A stretch of DNA of 21,689 nucleotides from VGPI01 sp964482845 (GTDB lineage: Bacteria; Cloacimonadota; Cloacimonadia; Cloacimonadales; Cloacimonadaceae). Below the pieces are notes generated by a model. It worked only from the letters and a program-made list of their open reading frames with translations. It searched no databases and was not told where the DNA came from. Both the position numbers and the translations under genes were made by a program. The stretch is from contig CAYZZE010000026.1 of assembly GCA_964482845.1 (NCBI GenBank), positions 1 to 21,689 of the forward strand. Direction: 5' to 3'. Positions 1-7,900 of this stretch are shown one piece after another (the stretch's first letter is position 1; every line of letters starts with the position of its first letter).

Positions 1-55
1 TGCCTAATCCACGCCGCCAGCGTTCGTCCTGAGCCAGGATCAAACTCTCCATCAT
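1..55 (-). rRNA. rrs: 16S ribosomal RNA, 5' end only
   Basis: Read on the minus strand, positions 48 down to 29 give the universal bacterial 16S start AGAGTTTGATCCTGGCTCAG, followed by GACGAACGCTGGCGGCGTG. By analogy with E. coli, where this motif begins at nucleotide 8, the mature 5' end falls near position 55. Only about 55 nt of the gene are inside the window; the rest of the rRNA operon lies to the left. The motif is seen directly; the exact mature end is inferred. Confidence 0.97.
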
Positions 56-101
56 TTATAATTGACTTGGAGCCTTTCCTTCTCTTTTCCACTTCTATAA
101 A

Positions 102-120
102 CTTCGTTAAAAGACCTTTG
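102..120 (-). promoter_or_regulatory. Possible boxA antitermination site in the 16S leader
   Basis: About 50 nt upstream of the 16S 5' end the minus strand reads GGTCTTTTAACGAAG. This resembles the rRNA boxA consensus (TGCTCTTTAACA), which recruits Nus factors so that rRNA transcription resists Rho. Position and orientation fit. The match is imperfect and no boxB was identified. Confidence 0.4.
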
Positions 121-148
121 AGTCATCCACCACCTGAAAAACTGCGTT

Positions 149-196
149 TGTCAAGCAGCGGTCGTTGCACAGTTTTGAGCACCGTTTTTTTGTCAA
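149..196 (-). promoter_or_regulatory. Putative rRNA promoter region with two TTGACA boxes
   Basis: On the minus strand there are two perfect -35-like TTGACA hexamers, at 196-191 and 154-149, 42 bp apart. The upstream one is followed after 7 nt by GGTGCTCAAA (183-174). The same block at the same spacing precedes the tRNA-Pro gene at 14506. A transcript from the first box would start near 160, about 105 nt ahead of 16S. No good -10 hexamer is visible at the usual 17-nt spacing, so the exact promoter structure is uncertain. Confidence 0.5.
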
Positions 197-515
197 CATA
201 AAAATGCAATTTCTTGGTCGATCTATGTGGCACAGTCCTTTCCAGCGTGGCGTTAACCCATACTCAATAAATATAGTAACCGATAATGAGAGGAAAGCAA
301 GAAAATTCACGGCGAAAGCGATTCTTACCACGTCAGAGAGGCAAAGAATGGCGATCTAACATGCCAAAGGATGGGTTGTATTATCGGATAATGAGCGATG
401 AGCGGGATAACTGGTTGACCGGCAGAGGGCTTACGGAGTTTGCGGCAGAAAATTGAGTTAATGCAGGCGGGGACGAGTGGCAGGAACGGGATCCTGTTCT
501 ACGCTTTTCTGCTTG
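197..515. other. Intergenic DNA with no recognised gene
   Basis: This stretch lies between the rRNA promoter region and palindromic repeat copy 1. The short open frames here have no ribosome-binding site, no recognisable protein signature and overlap the rRNA leader on both strands, so I do not call genes. I see no tRNA, terminator or repeat in it. Confidence 0.6.
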
Positions 516-594
516 CTCCCTGCTTGATAACCTTAGTATAACCTTACGGTCGTAAGGTTATACTAAGGTTATACTAAGGTTATGAAGCAGGGAG
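516..594. repeat. Palindromic intergenic repeat, copy 1
   Basis: A 79-bp imperfect palindrome. The outer arms are CTCCCTGCTT and AAGCAGGGAG. Inside are two units on the left (ATAACCTTAGT, ATAACCTTACG), a GT centre, and three units on the right (CGTAAGGTTAT, then ACTAAGGTTAT twice). The 57-bp interior is identical to the copies near 12363 and 18328. This copy has G at both arm junctions (526 and 584) where the other two have C. It starts 28 nt beyond the stop of the CapA-like gene, but no T-tract follows in either direction, so it is not an ordinary terminator. Confidence 0.95.
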
Positions 595-621
595 GACACA
601 TGGTAAGGGATTGATTCTTCC

Positions 622-3594
622 TTATTTCAAGAGCAGGATCTTATGGATCTGGGTGTTGTTTCCGGCATTGATCCTGACGAAATAAACGCCGGAGCCAACA
701 GATTGGGCATTGGCATCTCTGCCGTTCCAGCTAAAACTATGCCTGCCAGCGGGAATGCGATCATGGCAGATCTGCCTGACTTTTTGGCCGCGCAGGTTAT
801 AGACAGCGAGGTCAACTTTCATGGGGTTGAGGAGGGTGAAATCCAGGCGGACGTCGGGATTGAAGGGGTTGGGATATGCCTTTACATCGAAGAAAGCAGA
901 GGAAATAGCGGCGGGCAAAGGGATCGGTATATCGGGGCGGTATTCCTTTTCGGTGAAGCGGATGCGGATGTGTTTGGGATTGTGGTTGGTCTGCACCTGT
1001 ATCCAGTAGAAATCATTGGGATGCGGGATATCGTTTAGAGTCGTGGCATCCATCCAATTCTGCCATTCGATGATGCTAAGGTTATCAAACCACGCCTGGG
1101 TAAAACTGCCACTGCCGGTGACACGTAAAACGAGATCATAGTAATAGGCATTGGAGGGCAGGGCGATCAGTTTGTGATAGTAAGTCCAATCCACCGTGCC
1201 GTTTACGCCATCGCTAAGATTGACGGAACTGATCTGACTACCGGTTCGGGTGTTGTAAAACCTGATCTGGATATTGGCATTGGCGGCAGTTCGGGTCTTG
1301 ATCCATCCGTTGAGGGTGAAGGGACGGGTATTATCATAAATCCTGATACGCTGGGTGAGGGTAGAGGTAACGGTTTGGCCATTGGTCGTGGTCTGGAGGC
1401 GAGCGGAGCGAGAACCGTCAAAGAAGACAGTGGTATCGAAGGTAGGGTTCCAGAGCGGCGAGCCCTCATTCTCGAAATTGCCGAACCAATGATGTTCCCT
1501 ACCGAGCCGAACCATGGCGCCAAATGAAGGGATCACGTCATTTACGGATGAGATGCTGCCCATGCGCGGCAATTTGATCGGTTCGGTAAGAAAGGTGTTG
1601 TTGGATTGTGGGATCAGCCGGGCGGGTATCTCATGGGCTGTTGCCTGGACAAAGGTCTGGGCGGGATCGAGGATCACCTGACCGATAATGCCGTTCTTAT
1701 CGACCCTCAGGACTGAATCCAATTCCCTGGATCGGCGCGCCAGATAATCGAGGATAAAGATGCCCAATTGACCAGTGGCGGGAACGGGGATGTAGTTTTT
1801 GATATAGACGGGCATGACCTCAACATTGCTGAAGCCATTGTGATCGGCATCTGCGGAGAGGATCATGGAAGGATAACACTCGGGGTAATTGAGGTCAAAG
1901 ATAAAATTGCCGAGGGAATGGGCGATGACTTTGCCATTGTACACCTCGATGCCTTGTATGACATGAGGATGATGAACGATGACCAGATCAGCACCGGCAT
2001 CGATGGCAAATTGCCTGATCTGCCGATCCCACATATGGGGAACGTCGATGCGGGGTGATGTCTCATCCGTATCTTCGTAGTCATAGAGGAAAGGCGACTT
2101 ATCATAATTGGCGCCGGGCGTCAGGGAATACTCGCTGCCGGCGTGCATATCCACGATCTTGAGGTCGGCAACACCTTGAACGGCATTGATCTGTTGCGTG
2201 ATATAATACGGCGTCATGCTCGCGAAACCGGACTTGTTGAATCCGGCATGGAGATAGGGTTGGGCATTGTTATATGAGCCATCGCGGTCACTCGAGCGGA
2301 GGAAGGCGATATTGAGCCCGTGTTTGTTGTAAAATGCCGGCATATATGCTTCATAGGAATTGGCGCCTGATCCGCTGTGAATGATACCGGCCAGATTGAG
2401 CAGTCCCTGCATCTGCTGCAGACCCGCCAATCCATAATCGAGTGTATGATTATTGGCTGTGGAGACGACATCGATGCCGGCAAAGACCAATCCCGAAATG
2501 TTATTGGGATTGCCCCGATAGACAACCGACTTGGTTGGGTGCGGCGTTCCGACGTTGCATAGAACTACCTCGAGGTTGGCGACGGTGATATCCGCGGCAT
2601 CTCCCAGATAAGGTTTGGTGGGGGCAAAAATTGCATTCACGCCTTGGGTGGGTATAATGCCTCCGGCTTGTTCATACCTGCGGGCGAGCATGATATCACC
2701 GACAAAATTCATCCGGATGGGGAGATTGCTTTCTCCGGCATCGACATCGATCAGGCAAGACGCATAACCCCTTTTTCCGGTGTTGTCCGTTACCTGAAGG
2801 AAGGCTCGATAGTGGTGAGCATCCGTGACCGTATAGATATGATAAGGATGAGGCAAAGCGCTGAACGTGGAATCACCAAAATCCCAGCGATATGTGAATA
2901 CACCGCTATCCGGATCGACCACGAAAGAAGTGAATTGCACTCCCACCTGACGATGCCCATGACTGATCCGCCTGTTGTGCGTGATGCTGTAACTGACGGT
3001 GACGTGGGGAGATTGAGGAAGATCGGAAGTGATGTTGAGGATGTCATCGAACCAGATGGATCGGCTGGAGACACCATCGAGATCATTGACATAAATAATG
3101 GAGGTAAGCAGCGGCAGATAATCAAAGAAGGCACACCAGTCATCCGCTATCGGCAGATGATAGGTGTTCCAGGTATTGTGGGAGAAGGCGCCCTGATAGA
3201 CATTGACCCATTCCTCGATATTGACGACCCGAGATCCTGATAGGGAATAGAATAGGACATTGATCCCATCGGAAAAGCCGATGCCCTGGACTCTGGCGCC
3301 GCTCTGGGTGCGGGCAGCGGTGCTGATCACTGTACCGCTATTGATAACAACGGGAGTGATAAACTGCTGTTTCCACGTATTGCCGAATAATCTGAGCGAA
3401 AAATTGGAGTTATTGTTGGTTATGTTGGAGTCCATTTGCCAATTATTGGGCTCGATATCCTCAGCCAACCAGGAAAAGAGTTGGATCGATCCGCTTTCAA
3501 AACCCTCGATGACATCGTAGCGTAATGATCCAGCCGCGCAAATCGGGATCAGGGCGGTCATGATCACCAGGATCAACAGATGGCATCTTCCCAT
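622..3594 (-). CDS. Exported CapA-family (PGA_cap) protein with PKD and FlgD-like sorting domains
   Basis: A 990-residue secreted protein of several domains. Residues 1-22 are a signal peptide, about 25-190 a beta-rich carbohydrate-binding-like region, and about 197-287 a PKD domain (YRWDFGDST at 235-243). Residues about 294-570 are a CapA-type calcineurin-like fold with GDIML 299-303, NLEVV 340-344, ANNHTLDYG 380-388, HAGSEY 484-489 and HHPHVIQG 541-548, then HSLGNFIFD 559-567. A second CBM-like segment (about 705-845) follows, and a C-terminal FlgD-like Ig domain (YPNPFNP 907-913, VYNLRGQ 931-937). CapA proteins are associated with poly-gamma-glutamate capsules, but capBC are absent here and the fold also occurs in other surface phosphoesterases, so the substrate is unknown. 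The C-terminal domain resembles sorting signals of FCB-group secretion. AAGGAGAG lies 9 nt upstream of the ATG. It is probably transcribed alone. Confidence 0.88.
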   Translation of the reverse strand: MGRCHLLILVIMTALIPICAAGSLRYDVIEGFESGSIQLFSWLAEDIEPNNWQMDSNITNNNSNFSLRLFGNTWKQQFITPVVINSGTVISTAARTQSGARVQGIGFSDGINVLFYSLSGSRVVNIEEWVNVYQGAFSHNTWNTYHLPIADDWCAFFDYLPLLTSIIYVNDLDGVSSRSIWFDDILNITSDLPQSPHVTVSYSITHNRRISHGHRQVGVQFTSFVVDPDSGVFTYRWDFGDSTFSALPHPYHIYTVTDAHHYRAFLQVTDNTGKRGYASCLIDVDAGESNLPIRMNFVGDIMLARRYEQAGGIIPTQGVNAIFAPTKPYLGDAADITVANLEVVLCNVGTPHPTKSVVYRGNPNNISGLVFAGIDVVSTANNHTLDYGLAGLQQMQGLLNLAGIIHSGSGANSYEAYMPAFYNKHGLNIAFLRSSDRDGSYNNAQPYLHAGFNKSGFASMTPYYITQQINAVQGVADLKIVDMHAGSEYSLTPGANYDKSPFLYDYEDTDETSPRIDVPHMWDRQIRQFAIDAGADLVIVHHPHVIQGIEVYNGKVIAHSLGNFIFDLNYPECYPSMILSADADHNGFSNVEVMPVYIKNYIPVPATGQLGIFILDYLARRSRELDSVLRVDKNGIIGQVILDPAQTFVQATAHEIPARLIPQSNNTFLTEPIKLPRMGSISSVNDVIPSFGAMVRLGREHHWFGNFENEGSPLWNPTFDTTVFFDGSRSARLQTTTNGQTVTSTLTQRIRIYDNTRPFTLNGWIKTRTAANANIQIRFYNTRTGSQISSVNLSDGVNGTVDWTYYHKLIALPSNAYYYDLVLRVTGSGSFTQAWFDNLSIIEWQNWMDATTLNDIPHPNDFYWIQVQTNHNPKHIRIRFTEKEYRPDIPIPLPAAISSAFFDVKAYPNPFNPDVRLDFTLLNPMKVDLAVYNLRGQKVRQICHDRIPAGRHSFSWNGRDANAQSVGSGVYFVRINAGNNTQIHKILLLK

Positions 3595-3694
3595 TGTCTT
3601 CTCTCCTTCATCATCTCACGTAGTGATCGGAAGTGATGGTTTCCTTGCAACAAGACGAGCAAAAATCATGCCTTAACAAGACATAAATAGAAGA

Positions 3695-3720
3695 GCCGGA
3701 AAGAGTTCGTTCCTTCCGGC
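3695..3720 (-). terminator. Possible rho-independent terminator of iorAB
   Basis: GCCGGAA (3695-3701) pairs perfectly with TTCCGGC (3714-3720) across a 12-nt loop. Read on the minus strand, the hairpin begins about 29 nt after the iorB stop and is followed by TCTTCTATTTAT, a moderately T-rich tail. Position and stem support termination of iorAB; the tail is not a clean T-run. Confidence 0.5.
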
Positions 3721-3748
3721 GGATAACTTTGAGGATTTTCATCTGTGG

Positions 3749-4327
3749 TTATTTGTTTTGTGCTGCTGATAATCCTGCCTGTAAGGCACGTAGATTTGCT
3801 TCGACGATCGCTTCGCCTTTGCGGGCAAAGATAACGTTTATGGCATCTATGATCTCTTCCGTAGAAAAGCCCAGATGTCCGATGGCAGCGCCGATCATGA
3901 CGATATTCATGCTTCTGCTTGCCTTTACATCCTTGGCAATGGCATCCGCATCGATCAGGATATGATTGGGAAACGCTTCGATATGTTTGTAAATGGTCTC
4001 CAGATCAGGGTAATTGGGAATGTTCACAAAGGGCGTGCGATTGGCGATGAGCCATCCGGTTGGCATCAGATAAGGAAGGTAACGCAGAGCTTCCATCGGT
4101 TCCACGGAGAGGATCATGTCCGCCTGACCATGAGGAATGAGGTCCGACCATAGCGGTTCACTGGAAAGACGCAGATGGGATTGGACGTCTCCCCCACGCT
4201 GGCTCATGCCATGAACTTCGGCTTGTTTGAGATACCAGCCGCGTTTGACAGCGGCATAACCAATCACCGTGGCAATGGTCAGGATACCCTGTCCACCCAC
4301 TCCGGCAAGAATAATATCCTTTTTCAT
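3749..4327 (-). CDS. iorB: Indolepyruvate ferredoxin oxidoreductase, beta subunit
   Basis: A 192-residue protein of the 2-oxoacid:acceptor oxidoreductase gamma/beta family (POR gamma domain), the usual length for IorB. The signatures are GVGGQG at 9-14 near the N-terminus and EVHGMSQRGG at 37-46. It pairs with IorA to oxidise aryl-pyruvates made by transamination of aromatic amino acids, giving the aryl-acetyl-CoA, CO2 and reduced ferredoxin in the cytoplasm. The ATG lies 3 nt past the iorA stop, and its Shine-Dalgarno sequence (GGAG) lies inside the last codons of iorA, so the two are co-translated. The function fits an amino-acid-fermenting anaerobe. Substrate range cannot be read from sequence. 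Confidence 0.93.
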   Translation of the reverse strand: MKKDIILAGVGGQGILTIATVIGYAAVKRGWYLKQAEVHGMSQRGGDVQSHLRLSSEPLWSDLIPHGQADMILSVEPMEALRYLPYLMPTGWLIANRTPFVNIPNYPDLETIYKHIEAFPNHILIDADAIAKDVKASRSMNIVMIGAAIGHLGFSTEEIIDAINVIFARKGEAIVEANLRALQAGLSAAQNK

Positions 4328-4330
4328 CGC

Positions 4331-5929
4331 TTACTCCATCCTGTTCTTTCTTTTGAGGGTTTGTACGCATTCACGACGGGGAATAACGACGGAAACGCCA
4401 TTGTAAGCGATCTCTTCCTTGTATATCTGCACCATTTCATCGTGGTTCCTTTTGAAGGGCGTAAAGAAACGGATGTGATCACGCTCCACCCCCAACCCCT
4501 CACAAATATCCTCCAATCTGCCGGCAGCTGTGTAGTCCTGCCCGCCAGTCATACCAGTGGTGGCATTGTCCAGGATGACGATGACGACATTGGTCTTGTC
4601 ATAGATGCAGTCCAGCAATCCGGTCAATCCGGAATGGGCAAAGGTGGAATCGCCGATCACGGCAACTGCAGGAAACAATCCAGCGTCGGCAGCGCCTTTT
4701 GCCATCGTGATCGATGCGCCCATGTCCACACAGGAATTGATGGCATGATAAGGCGGTAAAAAGCCAAGCGTGTAGCATCCGATGTCACTGAATACATGAC
4801 CCTTGCCATATTCCGCCAAAGCTTCGTTCAAGGCATTGTAAGAATCGATATGAGGACAGCCAATACACAGAGCCGGCGGTCGGGGAACAAGATCCGATGG
4901 CGCATCCGACCCATAGGTGGTTTTTAATCCCAGGGCTCTGGCAACAATGACAGGATTGAGTTCGCCATCACGAGGAATAGTCCCGTCCAGGCGTCCATGA
5001 ATGGGCTTGGCCAGACCAAGACCCATACCCTTGATCGTATCCTCCAAGACGGGCATACCATCTTCCAGGATGAGCAGTTTATCACATTGCCGGTAGAGGG
5101 TGCGGATGGGCTCCGGAGGAACGGGATGATGGCTGATCTTGATGACGGGATAAGGAATATCTCCCTGAGGATAGTTCTCCATCAGATAGTTGTATGCCAA
5201 TCCGCAGGCAATGATGCCCATGGAATTGTCTTTGCCATCCAGATCGAATCGGTTGAAAGGAGAAGACAGCGCAGCAGTCAGGAAATCCTTTTGCTGTTCG
5301 ATCAGGTGTTTGTATTTGCGGCGGGCAAAAGCAGGCAACAACATGAACTGATTGGGATCGTCAGGTTTTTTCATGGCATTCTGTGGCAGTATCTGTCGTC
5401 TCAGAACACCGCTTCGGGAATGTGAAAGACGGGTAGTAAGCCGGATCATTATCGGCATATGGTGTTTCTCGGACAATTCAAAGCCATAAAATGCCATGTC
5501 ATAGCATTCCTGTTGATTGGCTGGTTCCAACACCGGGATCATGGCAAACTTGCCGTAGAAGCGGGAGTCCTGTTCGTTCTGGGAAGAATGCATTGAAGGA
5601 TCATCGGCGACAACGACCAACAAGCCACCATGGGCACCGGTGAAAGCAGAATTCATAAAGGGATCTGCGGCCACATTCAATCCGACATGTTTCATACAAG
5701 CCATCGTGCGTTTACCGGCATAGGACATTCCGATCGCTGTCTCCAATGCGGTCTTCTCATTGGACGACCAGGTGCGGTGAATCCCGATTTCGGCTGCTTG
5801 TTTGCTGTGCTGGACATATTCCATTATCTCCGTGGATGGGGTTCCAGGATAAGCATATACGCCGGAAACGCCAGCATCAATGGCACCTTGAGCCAGGGCT
5901 TCATCGCCCAGAAGCATCATTTTTTCCAT
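4331..5929 (-). CDS. iorA: Indolepyruvate ferredoxin oxidoreductase, alpha subunit, short form without ferredoxin domain
   Basis: A 532-residue thiamine-diphosphate subunit. The N-terminal pyrimidine-binding domain carries GDEALAQGA (8-16) and YPGTPSTE (27-34). The C-terminal TPP domain carries CIGCPH (355-360), DIGCYTLG (382-389), GDSTFAHSG (426-434) and NATTGMTGG (455-463). Many IorA proteins run to about 580-640 residues and end in a two-[4Fe-4S] ferredoxin domain with CxxCxxC motifs. This one stops just after the conserved RREC (519-522), and iorB begins 3 nt later, so that domain is absent rather than frameshifted. Electrons would need a separate iron-sulfur partner. The start has GGAG 8 nt upstream and a promoter-like site lies further upstream (5971-5998). 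Confidence 0.92.
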   Translation of the reverse strand: MEKMMLLGDEALAQGAIDAGVSGVYAYPGTPSTEIMEYVQHSKQAAEIGIHRTWSSNEKTALETAIGMSYAGKRTMACMKHVGLNVAADPFMNSAFTGAHGGLLVVVADDPSMHSSQNEQDSRFYGKFAMIPVLEPANQQECYDMAFYGFELSEKHHMPIMIRLTTRLSHSRSGVLRRQILPQNAMKKPDDPNQFMLLPAFARRKYKHLIEQQKDFLTAALSSPFNRFDLDGKDNSMGIIACGLAYNYLMENYPQGDIPYPVIKISHHPVPPEPIRTLYRQCDKLLILEDGMPVLEDTIKGMGLGLAKPIHGRLDGTIPRDGELNPVIVARALGLKTTYGSDAPSDLVPRPPALCIGCPHIDSYNALNEALAEYGKGHVFSDIGCYTLGFLPPYHAINSCVDMGASITMAKGAADAGLFPAVAVIGDSTFAHSGLTGLLDCIYDKTNVVIVILDNATTGMTGGQDYTAAGRLEDICEGLGVERDHIRFFTPFKRNHDEMVQIYKEEIAYNGVSVVIPRRECVQTLKRKNRME

Positions 5930-5949
5930 ATCAACTCCTCGTTTTATCC

Positions 5950-5966
5950 TTAGATTTCTAATCTAA
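5950..5966 (-). promoter_or_regulatory. Inverted repeat (possible operator) upstream of iorA
   Basis: TTAGATT (5950-5956) and AATCTAA (5960-5966) form a perfect 7-bp dyad with a 3-nt centre. It lies between the putative iorA -10 box and the iorA ribosome-binding site, where a repressor could block initiation. No regulator is identified. Confidence 0.35.
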
Positions 5967-5970
5967 ACCC

Positions 5971-5998
5971 ATTATTCCAGTTTGCTCATTTAAATCAA
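5971..5998 (-). promoter_or_regulatory. Putative iorAB promoter
   Basis: On the minus strand, TTGATT (5998-5993) and AATAAT (5976-5971) are separated by 16 bp. This is a fair sigma70-like match about 42 bp upstream of the iorA start codon. The sequence match is seen; promoter activity is inferred. Confidence 0.45.
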
Positions 5999-6080
5999 GT
6001 TTTTTTTAGAATTTCCTTGACTAAATCCCTCGATCCGGTGATTTGGGCTGGCAGAATATGCTTATCCTGCAGGAGGAGTT

Positions 6081-6781
6081 ATGAAAAAGCTGTACTTCAT
6101 TTTGGCAATGCTGCTTGCATTGTTTACGGGTCTATGGTCTCAGGCCAGAACCGTTCAAGCGATCGATCCCGACACTTTGCAGTTTGTTCTGATCCCTGCG
6201 GTTCGTCATGATGTCACGATTATCATCTCTGAGTTTTTTAACAAAATCGTTTTCAGTGACGTTATAACAGTCCCCAAGAGAGCTCTTCGCACCGGAGAGA
6301 ACAGGTCATATTTCCTGAATAAAGACATGAAAATGGAATACTTCTCCATCAATGGAGTGGATCAGAGTTTGAATTTGACACGCAACATCAAAGCGGATCA
6401 GTTCAATCCCCGCCTGCGCCTGCAGTCCGTGATCGAAGTGAATGAACTGAGTCAGATGTATTCCTTTATTGTTCCGGAAACCAAGGACTACGGTGATATG
6501 GTAGAGATCCAGATCAAATACAATCTGCCTCTGTCCGATGACATGAAGTATGTGATTCACAGTTCCAGTTCACTGGAAATGAGAGGATGCAATTTTTGGT
6601 ATCCCAGACACCTGAATCAGAATGATGATGTAAACTTAACCATCCACACGCCTCCCAATAGGGTAGTGATGGTAAATAATATGGAATTGGGTTTTGATCA
6701 TCAGTCCGGAATGCGTGTTCACCGTCTCCGTTTTATTGATAAATATACAGAGCCGGCAGATTTAGAGATAGTAATCAAGTA

Positions 6782-6782
<1 letters not shown>
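6081..6782 (+). CDS. Exported protein resembling the N-terminal beta domain of M1 aminopeptidases
   Basis: A 233-residue protein with a clear signal peptide (MKKLYFILAMLLALFTGLWSQA, likely cleaved after QA around 22). The rest is predicted beta-rich. The stretch FWYPRHLNQNDDVNLTIHTPP (starting at 172) and the following VVMVNNMEL resemble the N-terminal beta-sandwich of M1-type metallopeptidases. The protein ends there: there is no HExxH zinc motif and no catalytic domain. I therefore treat it as an exported protein of unknown function with a stand-alone domain of that kind. A strong ribosome site (AGGAGGAG) lies just upstream of the ATG. The last base of its TAG stop is the first base of the following tRNA-Thr gene, so protein gene and tRNA may share a transcript. 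Confidence 0.75.
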
Positions 6783-6856
<74 letters not shown>

Positions 6857-6868
6857 CTTAGTTTATCT

Positions 6869-6904
6869 GAAGGCGATCGGCCATGGTCGCCTTCATTATT
6901 TATG
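6869..6904 (+). terminator. Terminator-like hairpin after tRNA-Thr
   Basis: GAAGGCGATC (6869-6878) and GGTCGCCTTC (6885-6894) form a 10-bp stem with one G-U pair and a 6-nt loop. It is followed by ATTATTTAT, a short T-rich tail, 12 nt after the tRNA CCA end. It is a plausible intrinsic terminator separating the tRNA from the next gene. Confidence 0.6.
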
Positions 6905-6913
6905 GAAAACGCT

Positions 6914-7891
6914 ATGAAAAAGCACAAAGCCATTGCTGTCTTCTCAGGGGGGTTGGACTCCATCCTGAGTGTCAAATGGATGCAGAAATTGGGATACCTC
7001 GTACAACCGGTGTTTTTTGCCGCACCCTATTTCCCTGCCGAAAAAGCCCAATTTTCTGCCAGCCAAAATGGATTTGACCTCCTGATCAGAGATATCAGCC
7101 CAGAACATCTTCAAATGCTGCTTAATCCCAAATACGGATATGGCAAGCACTTCAATCCCTGCATTGATTGTCATGCTTTGATGTTCAATACTGCCGGTAA
7201 GATGTTGGAAGAACTGGATGCTGATTTTATTATCTCCGGTGAAGTTCTCGGCCAGCGACCCATGTCCCAAAGAAAAGACGCCATCAATGCTGTAGCAAAA
7301 CACAGCGGTGTAAAAGACCTGATAATCCGCCCCCTCTCCCAAAAACTCCTTGCGTCCACCAAACCCATCCGCGAGGGCTGGGTAAACATTAATGATCTTT
7401 GGGACATCCAGGGGCGTGGCAGACATCGTCAGATAGCACTTGCGGCAGAACTGGAAATACCCTATTATCCTACTCCGGGAGGCGGATGCCTGCTCACTGA
7501 TGCCGGATATTCCAAACGCCTTCGCGAACTGCTGGATCATGGCTTACCCGATCGTTACGATTTGGAGTTACTCAGGTTTGGCAGACATTTCCGGCTAAGT
7601 CCGAAGGTCAAATTTATCCTGGGCAGAGATGAACACGAGAATGAAGCATTACTATCTCATTATCAAGGATCACTTCTATTTGATATCCCGGATCAACCCT
7701 GTCCCATCGGCATTTTGACCGGCAGTCCCATCGACCGTGAACTGATCTCTCTGGCAGCATCTTTATTGATGTATTACAACAAAAAGGCAACGGATGATCA
7801 ACCTGTCCTGTATGGAGAAAATATACTTGACCATAGTGTTCAGGCCGGCAGAACTGACCCGCAGACGATCACAAGATTAAGAATAGGATAA
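6914..7891 (+). CDS. PP-loop ATPase, tRNA-thiouridylase-like, with NFACT-R/DUF814-like C-terminus
   Basis: A 325-residue protein. The N-terminal PP-loop adenylating motif SGGLDS is at 11-16. It is followed by NPCIDCH (81-87, Cys83 and Cys86), GEVLGQRPMSQ (109-119) and PGGGCLLT (188-195, Cys192), a set found in predicted tRNA thiolation enzymes related to MnmA and ThiI. Such enzymes activate a tRNA base with ATP and transfer sulfur to it. The C-terminal part carries RFGRHFRL (221-228) and GRDEHENE (237-244), resembling the NFACT-R (DUF814) RNA-binding module. I place the start at 6914 because GGAAA lies at a suitable distance and the PP-loop then sits near the N-terminus; an in-frame ATG at 6902 would add four residues. 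It heads a tight run with the MBL hydrolase and guaA. The exact tRNA and base are unknown. Confidence 0.82.
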   Translation: MKKHKAIAVFSGGLDSILSVKWMQKLGYLVQPVFFAAPYFPAEKAQFSASQNGFDLLIRDISPEHLQMLLNPKYGYGKHFNPCIDCHALMFNTAGKMLEELDADFIISGEVLGQRPMSQRKDAINAVAKHSGVKDLIIRPLSQKLLASTKPIREGWVNINDLWDIQGRGRHRQIALAAELEIPYYPTPGGGCLLTDAGYSKRLRELLDHGLPDRYDLELLRFGRHFRLSPKVKFILGRDEHENEALLSHYQGSLLFDIPDQPCPIGILTGSPIDRELISLAASLLMYYNKKATDDQPVLYGENILDHSVQAGRTDPQTITRLRIG

Positions 7892-7900
7892 AGGAAAATC

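Noticed and set aside
107..359. Small open frames in the 16S leader
   Set aside because: They overlap the rRNA promoter and leader on opposite strands, lack ribosome sites and resemble no protein.
527..583. Tandem 11-bp units as a CRISPR array
   Set aside because: The units are contiguous with no variable spacers, are far shorter than CRISPR repeats and form a palindrome; no cas genes are present.
516..594. Repeat copy 1 as the intrinsic terminator of the CapA-like gene
   Set aside because: It has no T-tract on either side, and identical copies lie upstream of genes, so termination does not explain it.
622..3594. Calling the 990-residue protein a capsule biosynthesis enzyme
   Set aside because: Only the CapA fold is shared; capBC are missing and the architecture is that of a sorted surface protein, so the capsule role is not claimed.
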